DNA of 64,000 bases. Source: Cycas panzhihuaensis (taxonomy: Eukaryota > Cycadophyta). The DNA lies in assembly GCA_023213395.1 (NCBI GenBank), contig CM041465.1, positions 128,285,741-128,349,740 on the forward strand, given 5' to 3'. Below are positions 36,615 to 48,887 of this stretch, in pieces. The notes under the pieces are model-generated. The model saw only the letters and a list, made by a program, of their open reading frames with translations, did not search any database and was not told the origin of the DNA. Each line of letters begins with the position of its first letter. Positions within the stretch are counted from its first letter, which is position 1. A program made the translations under genes and the position numbers.

Positions 36615-36900
36615 TTTCCTTTTATGTGCTTTCTTATTTACACACATCTACAACTTTCTTTTAGTAATCATTTATCAACAACATATCGAAATCTAAAATA
36701 TACTAACTCTCAAAACAAACTAAACTACTTGGACATGATAAATTAGATGCAATGAGGTTTCCTTTTATGCACTTTATTATTTACATATAACTACAACTTT
36801 TTTTTAGAAATCATTTATCAATAACATATTAATATCCAAAACATACTAACTATAAGAACAAGTAGAACTACTTAGCCAAGATAAGTTAGATGTAATAAGG
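36615..36900. repeat. Two tandem 143-bp copies inside the non-coding element
   Basis: 36615-36757 and 36758-36900 are both 143 bp, starting TTTCCTTTTATG and containing TCATTTATCAA.AACATAT and ACTACTT..... The copies differ at many positions, so the duplication is old. Confidence 0.8.
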
Positions 36901-38683
36901 TAATATTAATATGTATTTTTATGCTTCTTATCATGCATGGATAGTTAGTTTTCTCACTACAAATACTTTTCTTCTTTTAGCTTGACAACCTCAATAGCTA
37001 AATGCTAGTTAAATAACGTCAACAACTAATTAGTTTGCCAATTAAATAATGATATAAGATTTTTCTCTTTATGTCATTAATAAGTAGAATACTCAATCTG
37101 CTTATCTCTCTATTATATAAATAAACTAGGCCCTTTTATAAAATACTAAGTGATGTCATAATCATCAAATAAGTGTTGTTTCATTCATTTAAGAAATTAT
37201 TCAAACTAAGTGATTTGTCATTTGACTAGTGAGAGTTATAATTCACTAAATTAAATGTAAACATTTCAAGGGGGATTTGTATATTTAACATATAAATAAA
37301 TTTTCATATAAATATTTTAATAAATATATTCCATTTCATAATTTTTTATTATTTTTTTAGCCTTCAACTATCATAAATGAGCCTTAAATTATTTACCTTT
37401 AAATGAAACATCATTTTTCTTTCTTCTTCTTTCAAAAATAACTTTACCCTCATATTGGAAACCTTTGAAAACATCAAAATATCTAATGTTTTTTGGAAAA
37501 TGTTTTGAAATATAGATTTTATGAGGTTTAGAGTACTTTGATCAACTTTACTAATTAATATCTCTATTATCTACTATTTAACATATGATTTATGACCACT
37601 TGTTTTGACTATCTCGAAGTTCTTTTTCTAATGCAATTGGTGACACCTAATTTTGACATTCTAGTGAGAAGTTATGGTCAAATTTTACTATCTCAAAATT
37701 TGCGTGATCTTTTAGAAAATTAAATTCGAATTTTAAAATAAAATTTAATTTGATTTATTATTTTTGAATTTACAAAAATTATCCAATTTAGCTTAATCAT
37801 ACTTAGAGTCCACCCCCTTTGCCAATAAGACCCTAGTCATATGACTCCTCTATATGACCACCTATTGAACCAGTAGGGGGTTCATGAACTTGAAAAATTA
37901 TTAAACCTAATTTAATTTATAAAATCACTTATAATTTTTTTATGGGTTAAAAAATTTATGTAAAAAATTTATCCACTCTATATGTAAAATTACTTTGTTG
38001 ATTCTATTGATTGTTAAATCCATGCTTCCTCTCTTTTTTATTTAATTAAATCATATCATGTTCATCTCTTAACAACTTAATAGGCTAGAAAAATACCTAT
38101 AAACTAGAAGAAAATCCATAAGCAAAAGTAGACAAAATTTTTTTAAAGTGATAATTAGGTAAAAAGAGATGCCATTAAACTTATCTTTTCTACTATTAAT
38201 TATGAGGTTAGGTGAGATGGCTTATCTCACAAAATCTCAATCACTTCTATAGGAGACTAGCTTATTTTGGTGAATGTAACTAGTAATAAATTCTTGTGTC
38301 CTTTTCATTACATCATTAATAAACTCACTTCAAACACCTATGCATCTTAGTATATATATGTACAATATGTATAATAAATGTCCATATAAATTTAAATTAA
38401 CATATCATTAGTTCATTGCTTTTATCATCATATGGCTTCATTTATTTCATGTATGTGGCTTTTGTCTCCTATATGCAAATCTTGTTTATCTTTATTTAAT
38501 TTTTTAATTAGCCTCTATATCTCAATCATATATCACTAGTATAACTCCCATATTTAAATTTCTAGCTCATTGTGTTCACCTCATAGCTAGCTTTTTTATT
38601 AGCTCATAATAGCTCTACCTCTAGCTCAAACTGTCTCTATAGAGGCTTCTTACCTATTACATAAGATCTTTCACTTTACCATA

Positions 38684-38695
38684 GCTCTAATACCA
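38684..38695 (-). promoter_or_regulatory. Primer-binding site of the non-coding nested element
   Basis: TGGTATTAGAGC on the element strand, the initiator tRNA-Met complement with one C-to-T change, abutting the right LTR. Confidence 0.85.
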
Positions 38696-39523
38696 TACTA
38701 GAATTTATAACTATAACTTTAATACCATATTAGAAACATAGAGTATAATATGGTGAAATATAACATGTATATATAACATCTAAATTATCTTCATGAGGAT
38801 ATGTATATACATGTAATATAATAAGCATGAATGTAAAGTATTAGATAGATAAAACATGCACTAATAAGCATCATAAGAATTTACCATAAGAGATATAATA
38901 TATCTATACATGGCAAACCTAATGTGGAAGAAACCATAGGTGAAGGTCAATTTAGGAGCTTCTTTTTTATGATCAAAATAAATACATCTCCTTTCTCAAG
39001 TACTCAAGAGGTATGTATATGTTAGACTATGGTTGGTTCACTTGCTGAGGAGTCCTCTTCCCAAATCACCCATGGGCTTTTGGTGTAATGGATAGTCATA
39101 AGTGGTATCAGAACCTAAGTTTAAGGTTTAAATCTAGCGCATATGCCAAACAAAGCCCCTTTCCCTAATAGGGTCCCCATGCACCCCTGATTCAAGTGGA
39201 ATTATAACACAGGCAATACGTGCTATGGCGGTCTCCTCGTCACAGGGGAGTGTTGGACTATGGTTAGTTTACTTACTGAGGATTCCTCTTCCCAAATCAC
39301 CCGTGGGCTTTTGGTGTAATGGCAAGTCACAATATATATATTTATATTAAGATTTATGTCATGAATAGCCTATAATATCTTTTAAATCATTACATCATCC
39401 AATAGGATATTTGTATAGATATGTATCCATGTCACATATCTCAATTCATTTGATTAGGAGGATTGGGCATGTGTCAATATCATAATATTAAACATTACAT
39501 ATATGATTAAATTAAATCATGTA
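38696..39523 (-). repeat. 5' LTR of the non-coding nested element, split by a TRIM
   Basis: The parts 38696-39019 and 39332-39523 together match the 502-bp partner LTR. The right end is approximate because the last ~20 bases align poorly. Confidence 0.8.
39020..39331 (+). mobile_element. TRIM: 312-bp miniature LTR retrotransposon
   Basis: Two 81-bp LTRs (39020-39100 and 39251-39331) begin TGTTRGACTATGGTT and differ at about nine positions. Two bases after the first LTR comes TGGTATCAGAACC (39103-39115), the initiator tRNA-Met primer-binding site. CACAGGGGAG (39241-39250) is the polypurine tract. The interior is only 150 bp and non-coding. Flanking pentamers are GTATA (39015-39019) and ATATA (39332-39336), a target duplication with one G/A change. 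It sits inside an LTR of another element and is the most recent event in this nest. Confidence 0.95.
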
Positions 39524-41100
39524 CTCTAGCAATCCTGTAAGATTAAGAAAAACTCATAACTCAGTGAGGTTTTTAGGCTTTGGCTACATAGTAATGATTG
39601 GAATTTTGTTAGGATTAAAATAAATACCTTTTGAAGAGATGATATGATGTAGGAATTGTAATTTAGATTTACCAAAGTCACATTTTAATAACTTACCATA
39701 GAGTTGATGTTATATGAGAATTTAGAGTATAACTTCTAAATATAGGAGGCAATGAGTCATGTAAGAACTATAAATAAGTATACTATTAAAGAAAACAATG
39801 ATAAACTTTTAAATGTAATGTGTAAATATTTTTTTATTAAAGCCTTGAATGTGGCTATGGTATATTACATTGGTCAAAGGGTATGACTTAAAATTCAAAA
39901 TGGTTATAATCCATACATAAGGTATTTTTATGGTGATCCTCAAGGGAAATAGGGATTTGGTAATAGCCTTATTAGAGATCTAATTTAGAGAATAAGGTAG
40001 CAACATAGATTTCATTTAGTATATCATGAATCCTTAAGATTAGGAACTTATTCTTTATTGTGATCTTATTAAATTTATAGTTATCTATACATAGCCAAAA
40101 GGATCCATTCTTTTTATGGATAAGGACAATAGAGATAACATAAGGGTTTTTATTAGGTTGGATGATACCCATGTTTATTATTTCATTAGTGATATTTTTA
40201 ATTTTATATTTTTGGAAGTTTAAGTTTTAATAAGGTCTAAGGTTGATAGGGTCATGAGGAGTTTTCAGCTTAACTATATTATAAAAGTCACAATCTAAGT
40301 AGAAGACTATTTGTAGAGGAGGCAAAGATAGAATGGTACTTGGTGAAGAGGTGTTAAATATCTAAGTAGATGTTAGTATAGGCTTGAATATTATTAATAC
40401 AAACTATATATCTAACATTAGTATTCAAGTGTTTATACATCTAGTTTAGGGAAATGATTTTATTAAGGGGAGATTGAATACGATGAACCTTATGCATTTG
40501 GCTAAGACTACCTTTAAATAATATAAAAGGACTATTAAAGGAATTATTTATGCTATAACTACCAAGGGTTTAGAGTCACAAGACTCTAAAAATAGTGCCT
40601 GAACCTCTTATAAATGAGGTCTAAAAATTTAAGACTAATTAATAGGTGTAAATCTAAATATATAATTTTTTTATTTTTCTCGAATAATAGAGAGTATCTT
40701 ATTTTGGTAGAGAACAAGTGAAATCAATTTTGAGGATAATATACAAGTTAAGTTACATAGAAAAGGATTTCAAAATAAAATTAAGTGACACACTACCATC
40801 AATTATAATGATAATAAGGGTTTTCTAAAATGTACCCTTAATATAAAATAGTTCAGGGTAAGAAGCAGATGTGATAATATATAATGAAACTTTAGGCTTA
40901 AGACTGGGTGATTCTTTATCAAGTTCATGGTTAGTGTCTAAATCTACTTTTAGAGATAGGTCAAGGTTAATAATGAAGACTATTCATCTAGCTTTGTAGA
41001 CTCTGCCATGGTCAAAGGTCTATTTCTTTAAGCATTTAATGTAGAGGCCAACCTCCCTATATATATTTACTTCTATAGTTGGTATATAAATGAGGTTTGA
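39524..41100 (-). pseudogene. Chromodomain gypsy element B: protease/RT half
   Basis: Minus strand. The RT blocks are MGIIQPNKNPY, VLIHKKNGSFWLCIDNYKFNK (normally V.KKDGSWR.CvDYRaLN), ITIKNKFLILRIHDILNE and ATLFSKLDL (first catalytic Asp) at 40172-39972. Then come decayed palm/thumb segments including LLKCDFGKSKLQFLHHIISSKGI (.kCeFg...veyLGHiIS..Gv) near 39660, ending at VFLNLTGLL (FLGLTGYYR) where the nested element interrupts. Upstream of ~40280 lies a poorly readable protease region. The upstream side is cut off by the LTR at 41144. Confidence 0.8.
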
Positions 41101-41143
41101 TAAGGGATTTGCTAATGGGAATTATGACTGCTCCATGCATGAA

Positions 41144-42158
41144 TGATCTAATTTTTAGATCTATTAAAATCTTTAATACTCTTCAAAAAGAGTTTTAGAT
41201 GGAATTTATTTTCATGTGTCTAGCCTTCATAGGTGAAAAAATACAATTTAGGCTCTTAAAATATGAAAAAAATGCATTTTACTATGACCACTCAAGTCTT
41301 TGGTATGATTAATCTAGTTAGAGGACAATTTTTGGTGTGACTAAAAAATGATAGCCCTCATACGAAACATGATTTGACAAGGAAAATAAACTTCATTTAA
41401 CATGAAATTTTAAGGAAACATCTATATAAGTGTCCTCTAGCTAATGGGAGAAAGAAAATAAAAGTTTTAACTAATTTTAATTAGTTTTTAACTTATCAAA
41501 AAGGTGTTGGAAAAGTAAAAGAGAAATAATAGAAAAATAGATTTTGAAGTTGAACAGACCTCAAAAAAATAGAAAAAACACCCAGATCTATCCAGGAGGT
41601 GAGGAGAAATGCCCAACAATTATATACACTGTGAGAGGAGCAAGAAAGCTTGGGAAATAACTCAAAATAGTAGCCTAAACATGAACATTATCCCAAAACT
41701 AAGATTGCATGGGGAACGGGCAAGAACGAAGGCATAAAAGTGGAATAAATAGGATAAGATTCTAGATTGAATAGCCCAAAATTATTTGTGAGGTATAGGA
41801 GGAGTCTAAGAAGGTTCAAATACAATCACTATAAGAAGAAGATAGTCAAAGTAATCTTAGGAAGATGCCCAAGTTGGAAGATATTTCAGAAGTGGTTTTA
41901 TGGCTGAACAGAGGGTAAAACCTCACATCAAAGTCTTTAGAAAATATACCAAAGATTACACAATAATCAATACTGTGCCCAATATTCATTAATCTAATCA
42001 TAAATTATTGTAGCAATCCCAAAGAATCTTAATAGAGCACCAAAAACAACCAAAGAATTTGTAAGAACATTTTAAATATGAAAATATATTTTATTATACA
42101 TTGATTCTAAGTTGTTTCAATTGGAATAAATCTTATTTTTCTCATTCAATTCAAATCA
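41144..42158 (+). repeat. LTR1 of the tandem gypsy family C array
   Basis: Starts TGATCTAATTTTTAGATC and ends around AAATCA. It is homologous over its whole length to 48888-49960 and 54478-55540. It has only two to three units of the internal 21-bp repeat, against five in the other copies. No polypurine tract is visible before it; the left flank is gypsy element B. Confidence 0.85.
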
Positions 42159-42170
42159 ATATATATTTTT

Positions 42171-42182
42171 TGTATTAGAGTA
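42171..42182 (+). promoter_or_regulatory. Primer-binding site after LTR1
   Basis: TGTATTAGAGTA, a decayed initiator tRNA-Met complement. Its counterpart after LTR2 is TGGTATTAGAGC. Confidence 0.7.
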
Positions 42183-43189
42183 CAATTTTTAAAACCCTTA
42201 GGAGTTTAGGGATTCTTAAAGAAAAATAACAAAAAAAAAAAACCCTCATTATTTTGCTGTGTAAAAGATTATATAAAAGACAGGTTTTAATACTAATTAA
42301 TTGGTAAACCTTTGACTAAACCTCTTAAGAAAGAGCATAAATAGTGAAGGAAAATAGCTAAACCAAAATAAAATATAGAGAAAAAGTTCTTAAACATGAA
42401 GCAAAATCTCGATAAGTTAACTCAATATGTGGCACAACTTATTTCTCAATAGGTCACATCCTCTTCAACAACTAAAGGTAAGAAAAAGGAAGAAAATGAA
42501 CCAGTAAAAGAAGAGATAAGTGAAGGTACCTAAGAGGGACTAATAGATGACCAACAAGATGAGGAGGAAGGAGATGATAGTCATTTAATAGTGCATCCAT
42601 TTAAGGTGTAAGCAAAGCTTGAATTGGTTATCTATGATGGAACCCTATATGCTGAGAACTTAGATAATTGGTTAGACTAATTGGAGATATACTTCTCTAT
42701 TTATGGGTATAAAAACCAATAAAGAATCACCTTTGCTAGGTTAAAACTCTATAAACATACATTAGTTTGGTGGAATTCATACCTTAGATCCTATAATGTG
42801 GATGGAATCATATGGCAGTAATTCAAAGCTCTCATAAAGAAGCAATTTTACCTCATTAGGTATGAAGAGTAGCATAGGATAAGATGGCAATATTATAGAC
42901 AAGAAAGAGGCCAAAATGTCTAAGATTACACAATAGAATTTTAGAAGTAAGCTATTATGTTGGGCATCTCTTTACTTAGCAAAGACATAATGTTGAAATA
43001 TATTGGAGGATTACATCAACATATTTAGAAATAACTTCAATTGTTTGAAGTGAAGATGCTTAATGAAGCTAACAAAAGAGTGATTACTATAGAGAAGAGG
43101 AATAAGAAATGTTAGATATGTTAAACACTGTGCAAGTGTTACATGGGTATGACCTTGGATAAAAATAACACATAGGATTTAGTGGATTT

Positions 43190-44625
43190 ATCTGATGGAA
43201 GAAAACCTATTGATAACAAATGCATTTTCAAGAAGAAGTTCTAGGCAGATGGTATTATAGAAAAGTTCATGGATCACTTGGTAGCAAAGAACTATTCCTA
43301 GGTCAAGGGAATAGATTTTGGTGAGGTATTTTCTCCTATTATAAAAGTTACTTCAATTAGATTTTGTTGGCTATAACAACTACCTATGACCTTAAGGTGG
43401 ATTAAATGGATGTAAAGACTACATTTCTTTATAGTGACCTCAAGGAAGAAATTTATATATTACAACTTGAAGGGTTTGAAGTTATAGGGAAGGAGAATAT
43501 GGTGTGTAAGTTGAAGAAGTCATTATATGGCTTGAAATAGTCACCAAGGATGTGGTATCAAAAGTTTTATTTACATATATTAGTAGATGGATTTGTACTT
43601 AGCAAAGGATATCATTATGTTTATTATAAGTAGGTTAGTGATCATTTTGTTATTTTGGCTTTATATGTTGATGATATCCTTTTAGTTTGAAATAATAAAA
43701 AAATGAATCAACTTATAAAAAACCAATTGGCATCTCATTTTAAGATGAATGATCTTTGTACTATATATTTTATTTTAGGCATTGACATTAAAAGGGATAG
43801 GAGAAATATGAAGATTTATCTTAGCCAAAGATGATACGTTAAGACAATATTACAATAGTTCTGGTTGCAAGATAGTAAACCAGTTAATATTCCTCTTCTT
43901 ATTGGTTTAAAATTATCAATTGAATAATGCCTAAAGACTCACCAAGAAGTTAAAGACATGGTATTTGTCCCTTATGCTAGTGTTGTTAGTAGCCTGATAT
44001 ATGCAATGGTTTGCACTCAACTAAACATTACCTATGCAATGGGAGTAACTAGTAGGTATATGTAAAACCCAAGCAAGGAGTATTGAGTGGCTATGAAAAT
44101 GATTTTTAGATATCTATGGGGTACATCATGCTATGGAATTTACTATCAAGGAGATCCTATAGAGAGTATAAGAGTGAACCTAAGAAGTTTTGTTGATGTT
44201 GATTAGGCTGGAGATCTTAATAGCAAAAGATCTATAAGCAGGTATATTTTTACCCTTTGTGGTAGCACAATCAGTTGGATGAGTAAAAGATAGCAAGTTA
44301 TAGTACTTTCTAGCATAGAAGCAGAGTATATGGTATCTACTCATATGTGAAAAGTAGTTTGATTACAAAGATTATACATAGATATTGGCTTTAAGAAGAA
44401 TGCTATGAGGATAGATTATGATAGTCAAAGTGTAATATGCCTAATAAAGAATCCTATTTTTCATGTTCCATCAAAGCATGTTGATGTGTAATTCCATTTT
44501 ACGAGAGAAATGATTCAAGGTCATAAGGTGGATTTGTAAAAGATTGTTATACAAGAGAATGTTACAGACTCATTGAACAAGATTATTAGCATAGAAAAAT
44601 TTAGATGGTGTAAAAATACAATGGG
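43190..44625 (+). pseudogene. copia RT-RNase H of the deleted element
   Basis: The blocks, across frames, are FMDHLVAKNYS (normally R.KARLVAKG), IDFGEVFSPIIKVTSIRF, DDILLV as YVDDILLV near 43670, NDLCTIYFILGIDIKRDR and KPVNIPLLIGLKLS. RNase H follows with AMVCTQLNITYAMGVTSRYM, IFRYLWGTSC, VDVD*AGDLNSKRSISRYIF, VLSSIEAEYMVST, DSQSVICLIKNPIFHVPSKHVDV and HFTREMI. These are the usual C-terminal copia domains. The sequence stays alignable through the last RNase H helix, but frame changes and TAG/TAA stops make it inactive. After ~44625 comes the short leader into the polypurine tract. Confidence 0.85.
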
Positions 44626-44694
44626 TATTTGTGATTTTGATATTAAGTAATTGTATATATAGGTTTATTATAAAGTGTTCAATAAGTAGGAGAT

Positions 44695-45071
44695 TGTTAT
44701 ATATATTGAACACTTTGCAAGTATTACATGGGTATAGGCATTATACCAAAGCCCCTTTTTGGGTGTCTTATGGGGGTCCTTGTCAGCAAGTGGTTTATGG
44801 CCATTGTATTGTAAAACTACAAGGCAATATTTTGTAATGTTGTATCTATATATTCTTATGTAATGACACATATAACATGGCTATAGATGAGATAATGAGA
44901 AGAGTTAGGATTTATTTATCTCTATAATTATTTAGATTAATATTAGATCTATGCTTAGACCTGAATCTCTTCATATTCTTTATTGAGTGCTTGTTTTGTT
45001 TATGCTATTTGTTCTTTACATGGTTTATAGTTCTGTTATCACATTACTTCTATGGTTATATTTTCTCTTCA
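44695..45071 (+). repeat. 3' LTR of the deleted copia element
   Basis: 377 bp, from TGTTATATATATTG to TTTTCTCTTCA, preceded by the purine string AAGTAGGAGAT. Open frames at 44631-44871 on both strands fall inside it and have no motif. Confidence 0.88.
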
Positions 45072-48000
45072 AGAAGATTTACATAGAGATGAAAAGGATT
45101 ATACCTCAAGAAGGTAGTAACAAAAGTGTCAAAGGAAATAACCTTTTAGGAAAAATAGGAAAATAGTCAATTAGAGGTTTAGGTAAAAATAAGCAAGCCA
45201 ATACCACTCAAATTAAAGTCTCTTGTATATATTATAAGTAAATAGGTCAGAACATAGAAGAATTTTAGTTTTTACATGTGGAGAAGTGACCCAAGAATAA
45301 GGTAAAAGCCAAGGAAAAAGGCAAAACTTTACTTGATTCAATAGGAGATGAAGATATTTATGGCACTAAAGGATCCAATGAGAAGTTGATGCTCATAGCC
45401 AATGGTAAGCCTAAAAATAGCCATTAACAAGTTGATCCAAAAATTAGAGAGGAGCTCATCATTGTGAGAATCCAAGTAAAATAATATATAGTTGATGTCA
45501 TTTATAATAGAAGAAGCCAAAAGAATTTAATCTCAGAGGCATTAGTAAAGAAGATAAGATTAAATATACATATATATCCAAAACCATATCCTCTTGGACG
45601 GCTACAAAAAAGATTTAGAACTACAAGTTACTCATTAATGTAAGTTTAAATTTTTAATTTTAAAAACAATTATTGATGAAGTTGAATATGAATTGGTTCC
45701 TTTAGATGTTTGCCAAGTTGTGTTTGGTAGCCCATATCTCTATGATAAAGATGAAATCTATCGTAGGAGGTTGATAAAGATTTGAGTCATTAAGGATGGG
45801 AAACCATGTTTGATTAATGCATCAAAACTGCAAAAGATTTTCCTCATATCCTCCCAATAAGCAAAAAGATTGATTAATACTTGTAGAAAATTTGTACTAC
45901 TAATGGTGAAACAAAAGGTAGAATAAAAGGAGCAAGTAGAGTCCTCAATAAAGGCACTAGATAGGAAATAATTGCAATAAATTAAAGGCCTAAGGAATAT
46001 GTATAATGATGTATTCTAGGACCTAAAAGGGTTTCCCCCTTAAGAGGGAAATTGAGCATGAAATCTAGCTAGTTGTTATTCCACCTTTACCTAACCTTAG
46101 TCTCTATTGAAACTTAATTTTAGAGAATGAAGAGATTAAGAAGCAAATTTAAGAACTCTTTGAGCAAGGAGTTACCATGCTGAGTTGTTCCCCTTAGAGT
46201 TCATCTTTTGTTTTGGTACTAAAGAAAGATGGAGGATGGAGAATATATATTGACTACTGAGCTTTGGATAAGATCATCATAAAGAATCAAAATCCTCTAC
46301 CATGGATAAATGACTTGTTGGACCAACTATAATTTATAAGATATTTTAGTAAGTTAGACTTAAAATCAAGCTACCATCAGGTTCAAATCCATGAGGAGGA
46401 TACTTGGAAGATAACCTTTAAATCAAAGCAAGGGTTGCTTGAATGGATGATGATGCCTTTTAGTTTATGCAATATACTTGTCATCTTTATGAGGTTGATG
46501 AATGAGGTGTTGAGACCATTCATTGATGATTTTGCTATTGTTTATCCTAATGATATTCTAATTTTTAGTTAGACTTGGGAGGAGCATCTCTAACATGTTG
46601 ACCAAGTGCTCAAAGCTCTTTAAAAATAATAGCTAAAACTTAACCTTAAAAAATGTGATTTTTGAAAGTAATCTCTAATCTTCTTAGGTTTTATAGTTAG
46701 AGGAGGAGAATTGAAGATTAACCCAGCAAAACTTAGTGTCATTCTTAATTAGCCCATACCCAAGACAATCATAGAGGTCATAAGTTTTATTGGTATTTAT
46801 CAGCATTTAAGAAAATTTATTTTCAAATTCTCTCAAATTGTAGTACCTATACATGCATTGGCAAGAGGGCATGCAAATGTTCCATTGGAGGAATGAATAA
46901 GAGAAAGCTTTCAAGATTTTAAAGTAGAAAATTTATGAAGTGCCAGTGTTAGCCTCACCCTTATTATAGAAAACATTTGAGTTGGAGACTAATGCTTTAG
47001 GCTATATCATATGAGTAGTATTAAAGTAAGAGGAAAGATCAATAGAGGGAAGACCAATAACATACCATTCAAAGACTTTTAATGAATCTATAATAAACTA
47101 CCCAACTTATGTTAAGGAGCTCTATGCATTACATCAAGTGATCAAACATTAGAGACCTTACTTATTGGGGAAAAAGGTAGTCATCCACACCAACCATAAG
47201 TCTTTGTAATTCTTATAGATACAATCCAAATTGCAGTAGCCCATGCATATGGAGTAGATGTCCTAGTTATAGTAGTTCTACATTGTAGTTAAATACAAGA
47301 AAGGCACAATAAATAAAATTATAGACTTGTTGTCCAAACCTCCTCAATAGTAAGGTATTTCTAGCTTAATAGTAACTTTATAATTTCAACATTTTTGCCA
47401 TGATGAATATGTTGATTTGTAAATGAAAGATGAGGCATTTAAGCCTATTTTGGAGTACCTACAACAGGGAAAGATAGTTATTAATTTTTAGTTGAGAGAT
47501 GGTCTAATCTTCAAGCATGATAAGCTTTGCATTCCAAAGCATGCAGATCGAATAAAGTGGATAAGAGAAGCTCATACCTCTCAAGTTATAGAACACTTTA
47601 GAGTGAAAAAAATATTACTAAATTTATAGTGATATATATATTAGTCCAATATACCATACATGACTATAGCAGTATGAGGTTATACATTGTGTAGTATATC
47701 AAAGCTAGCCAATAGGAAGTTGGGAAGGTACACTCCACTTCATATTCCATTATGGCTATAGGAAAGTATCTCCATGGATTTACTTAGAGGACTACCATGG
47801 ACCAAAAATGGTATGGATTATTTATTTGTAGTTATTTATTAATTCAGTAAAATGGTGATGTTGATTCATTGTAGGAAGACACATATAAAAGAAGACATAG
47901 CTAGACTATTTTTCTAGCATATATAAAAGCATTTGGGCTTCCCAACTCTATCATTTCTAATTGAGATAGTAGATTTTTAAGTTGTTTTTGGTAAACTCTT

Positions 48001-48887
48001 TAGAGAGTGATGGATACAAAGTTGAAGATGAGTATGGCCTTTCATCCTCAAATAGAAAACCAAACCAAAGTTATCAATAGGACATTGATGCAACTATTAT
48101 AGGGATACAATGCCAAGTATCCTACGACTTGGGATAAAAGTCTCTCAAACTTGTAATTTTCCTTCAATAGAGCTATCCATGGCTCGACTCAAAAATCACC
48201 ATTCAAGGTATGTTTAGTATTTCTACTTGTAAGTCCATTTGATTTAAAATTTTTAGCTCAACTTACTGTAGGAAATAGAAAGAAGAAAGAAGGACAAGAG
48301 AATGCATAAAGATTCTTAGAAAGAATCAAAAAAATATATCAAGAGGTTAAGGAGAAACTTTAAATATCTTAGAAAAGATATAAACAAATGTATGATATAC
48401 ATAGAACCAACCATTCCTTTAAGGAAGGAGATTAAGTTTGGTTGTATTTCAGTAAGAAAAGATTAGAAGGTGAAGGTAAAAGTTTGAAGCCTATACATTA
48501 TGGTCCTTTTAAAATTTTGAAGAAGATTGAGAAAAATGCTTTACAACTTGAACTACAAGAATTTATAAAGATGTATTCAATGGTGAATGTTAAGAATCTA
48601 AAGATATTTGAGCCATCTATATTAGATGAAAATGAAGATGGTGTTCTACTCTTGACCAATCCAAAGGAGTTATGAGTAGAAAAAGAAGAACCAATGTGAA
48701 ATGAGTATATTCTTCAAAAGAAGAAAGCCATAACTAGAAGAGGCACAATTGAGTCCTTTAGGATTTGAGAGAAAGGATAACTGCCCAACAAAGTAAAATG
48801 GTACAATAGAGAGAATGGAAGAATCAAATTTTCTCACTTATAATTATAAAGTTCATAAGGCCATGAACTCTTAAAAAGAGGGAGTTT

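Larger units (their letters stand above)
35455..39523 (-). mobile_element. Non-coding LTR retrotransposon nested in gypsy element B
   Basis: Direct repeats 35455-35956 and 38696-39523 (the latter enlarged by a TRIM) flank 2.7 kb without any gag or pol motif. A primer-binding site reads on the minus strand next to the right LTR and a polypurine tract next to the left LTR, so the element lies on the minus strand. Both ends sit between the RT and RNase H halves of gypsy element B. The right boundary is uncertain by a few bases, and I could not identify a convincing target duplication. Like the 3.4-kb element at 15421, it would depend on proteins from elsewhere. Confidence 0.85.
43110..45071 (+). 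mobile_element. Internally deleted Ty1/copia element in family C copy 1
   Basis: The first ~43 bp (TGTTAGATATGTTAAACACTG...) repeat the start of the right LTR (44695, TGTTATATATATTGAACAC...). Then the sequence jumps straight into RT, so most of the 5' LTR, gag, protease and integrase are missing. The right LTR is complete (44695-45071). Flanking 5-mers AGAAA (43105-43109) and AGAAG (45072-45076) are a near-perfect target duplication, so the deletion happened after insertion. Family C gag continues on both sides. Confidence 0.9.
42397..48780 (+). pseudogene. Family C gypsy gag-pol, copy 1
   Basis: Order: gag with LDNWL-type start, RLKLYKHTLVWWNSYLR and WQYYRQERGQN-type capsid blocks (42640-43109). 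It is interrupted by a copia element and resumes at 45072 with a degraded zinc knuckle near 45225. Protease-like segment VFGSPYLYD lies near 45725. RT at 46190-47000 has KKDGGWRIYIDY, SKLDLKSSYHQVQIHEEDTW, IVYPNDILIF (catalytic YVDD weakened to YPND) and NLKKCDF. RNase H is near 47000-47350, and integrase 47590-48430 has IIGHFRVKK and AKYPTTWDKSL-like pieces. The open tail 48442-48675 has YGPFKILKKIEKNALQLEL and VNVKNLKIFEPS, the integrase C-terminal fold. Stops are numerous. No chromodomain was recognised. Confidence 0.82.
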
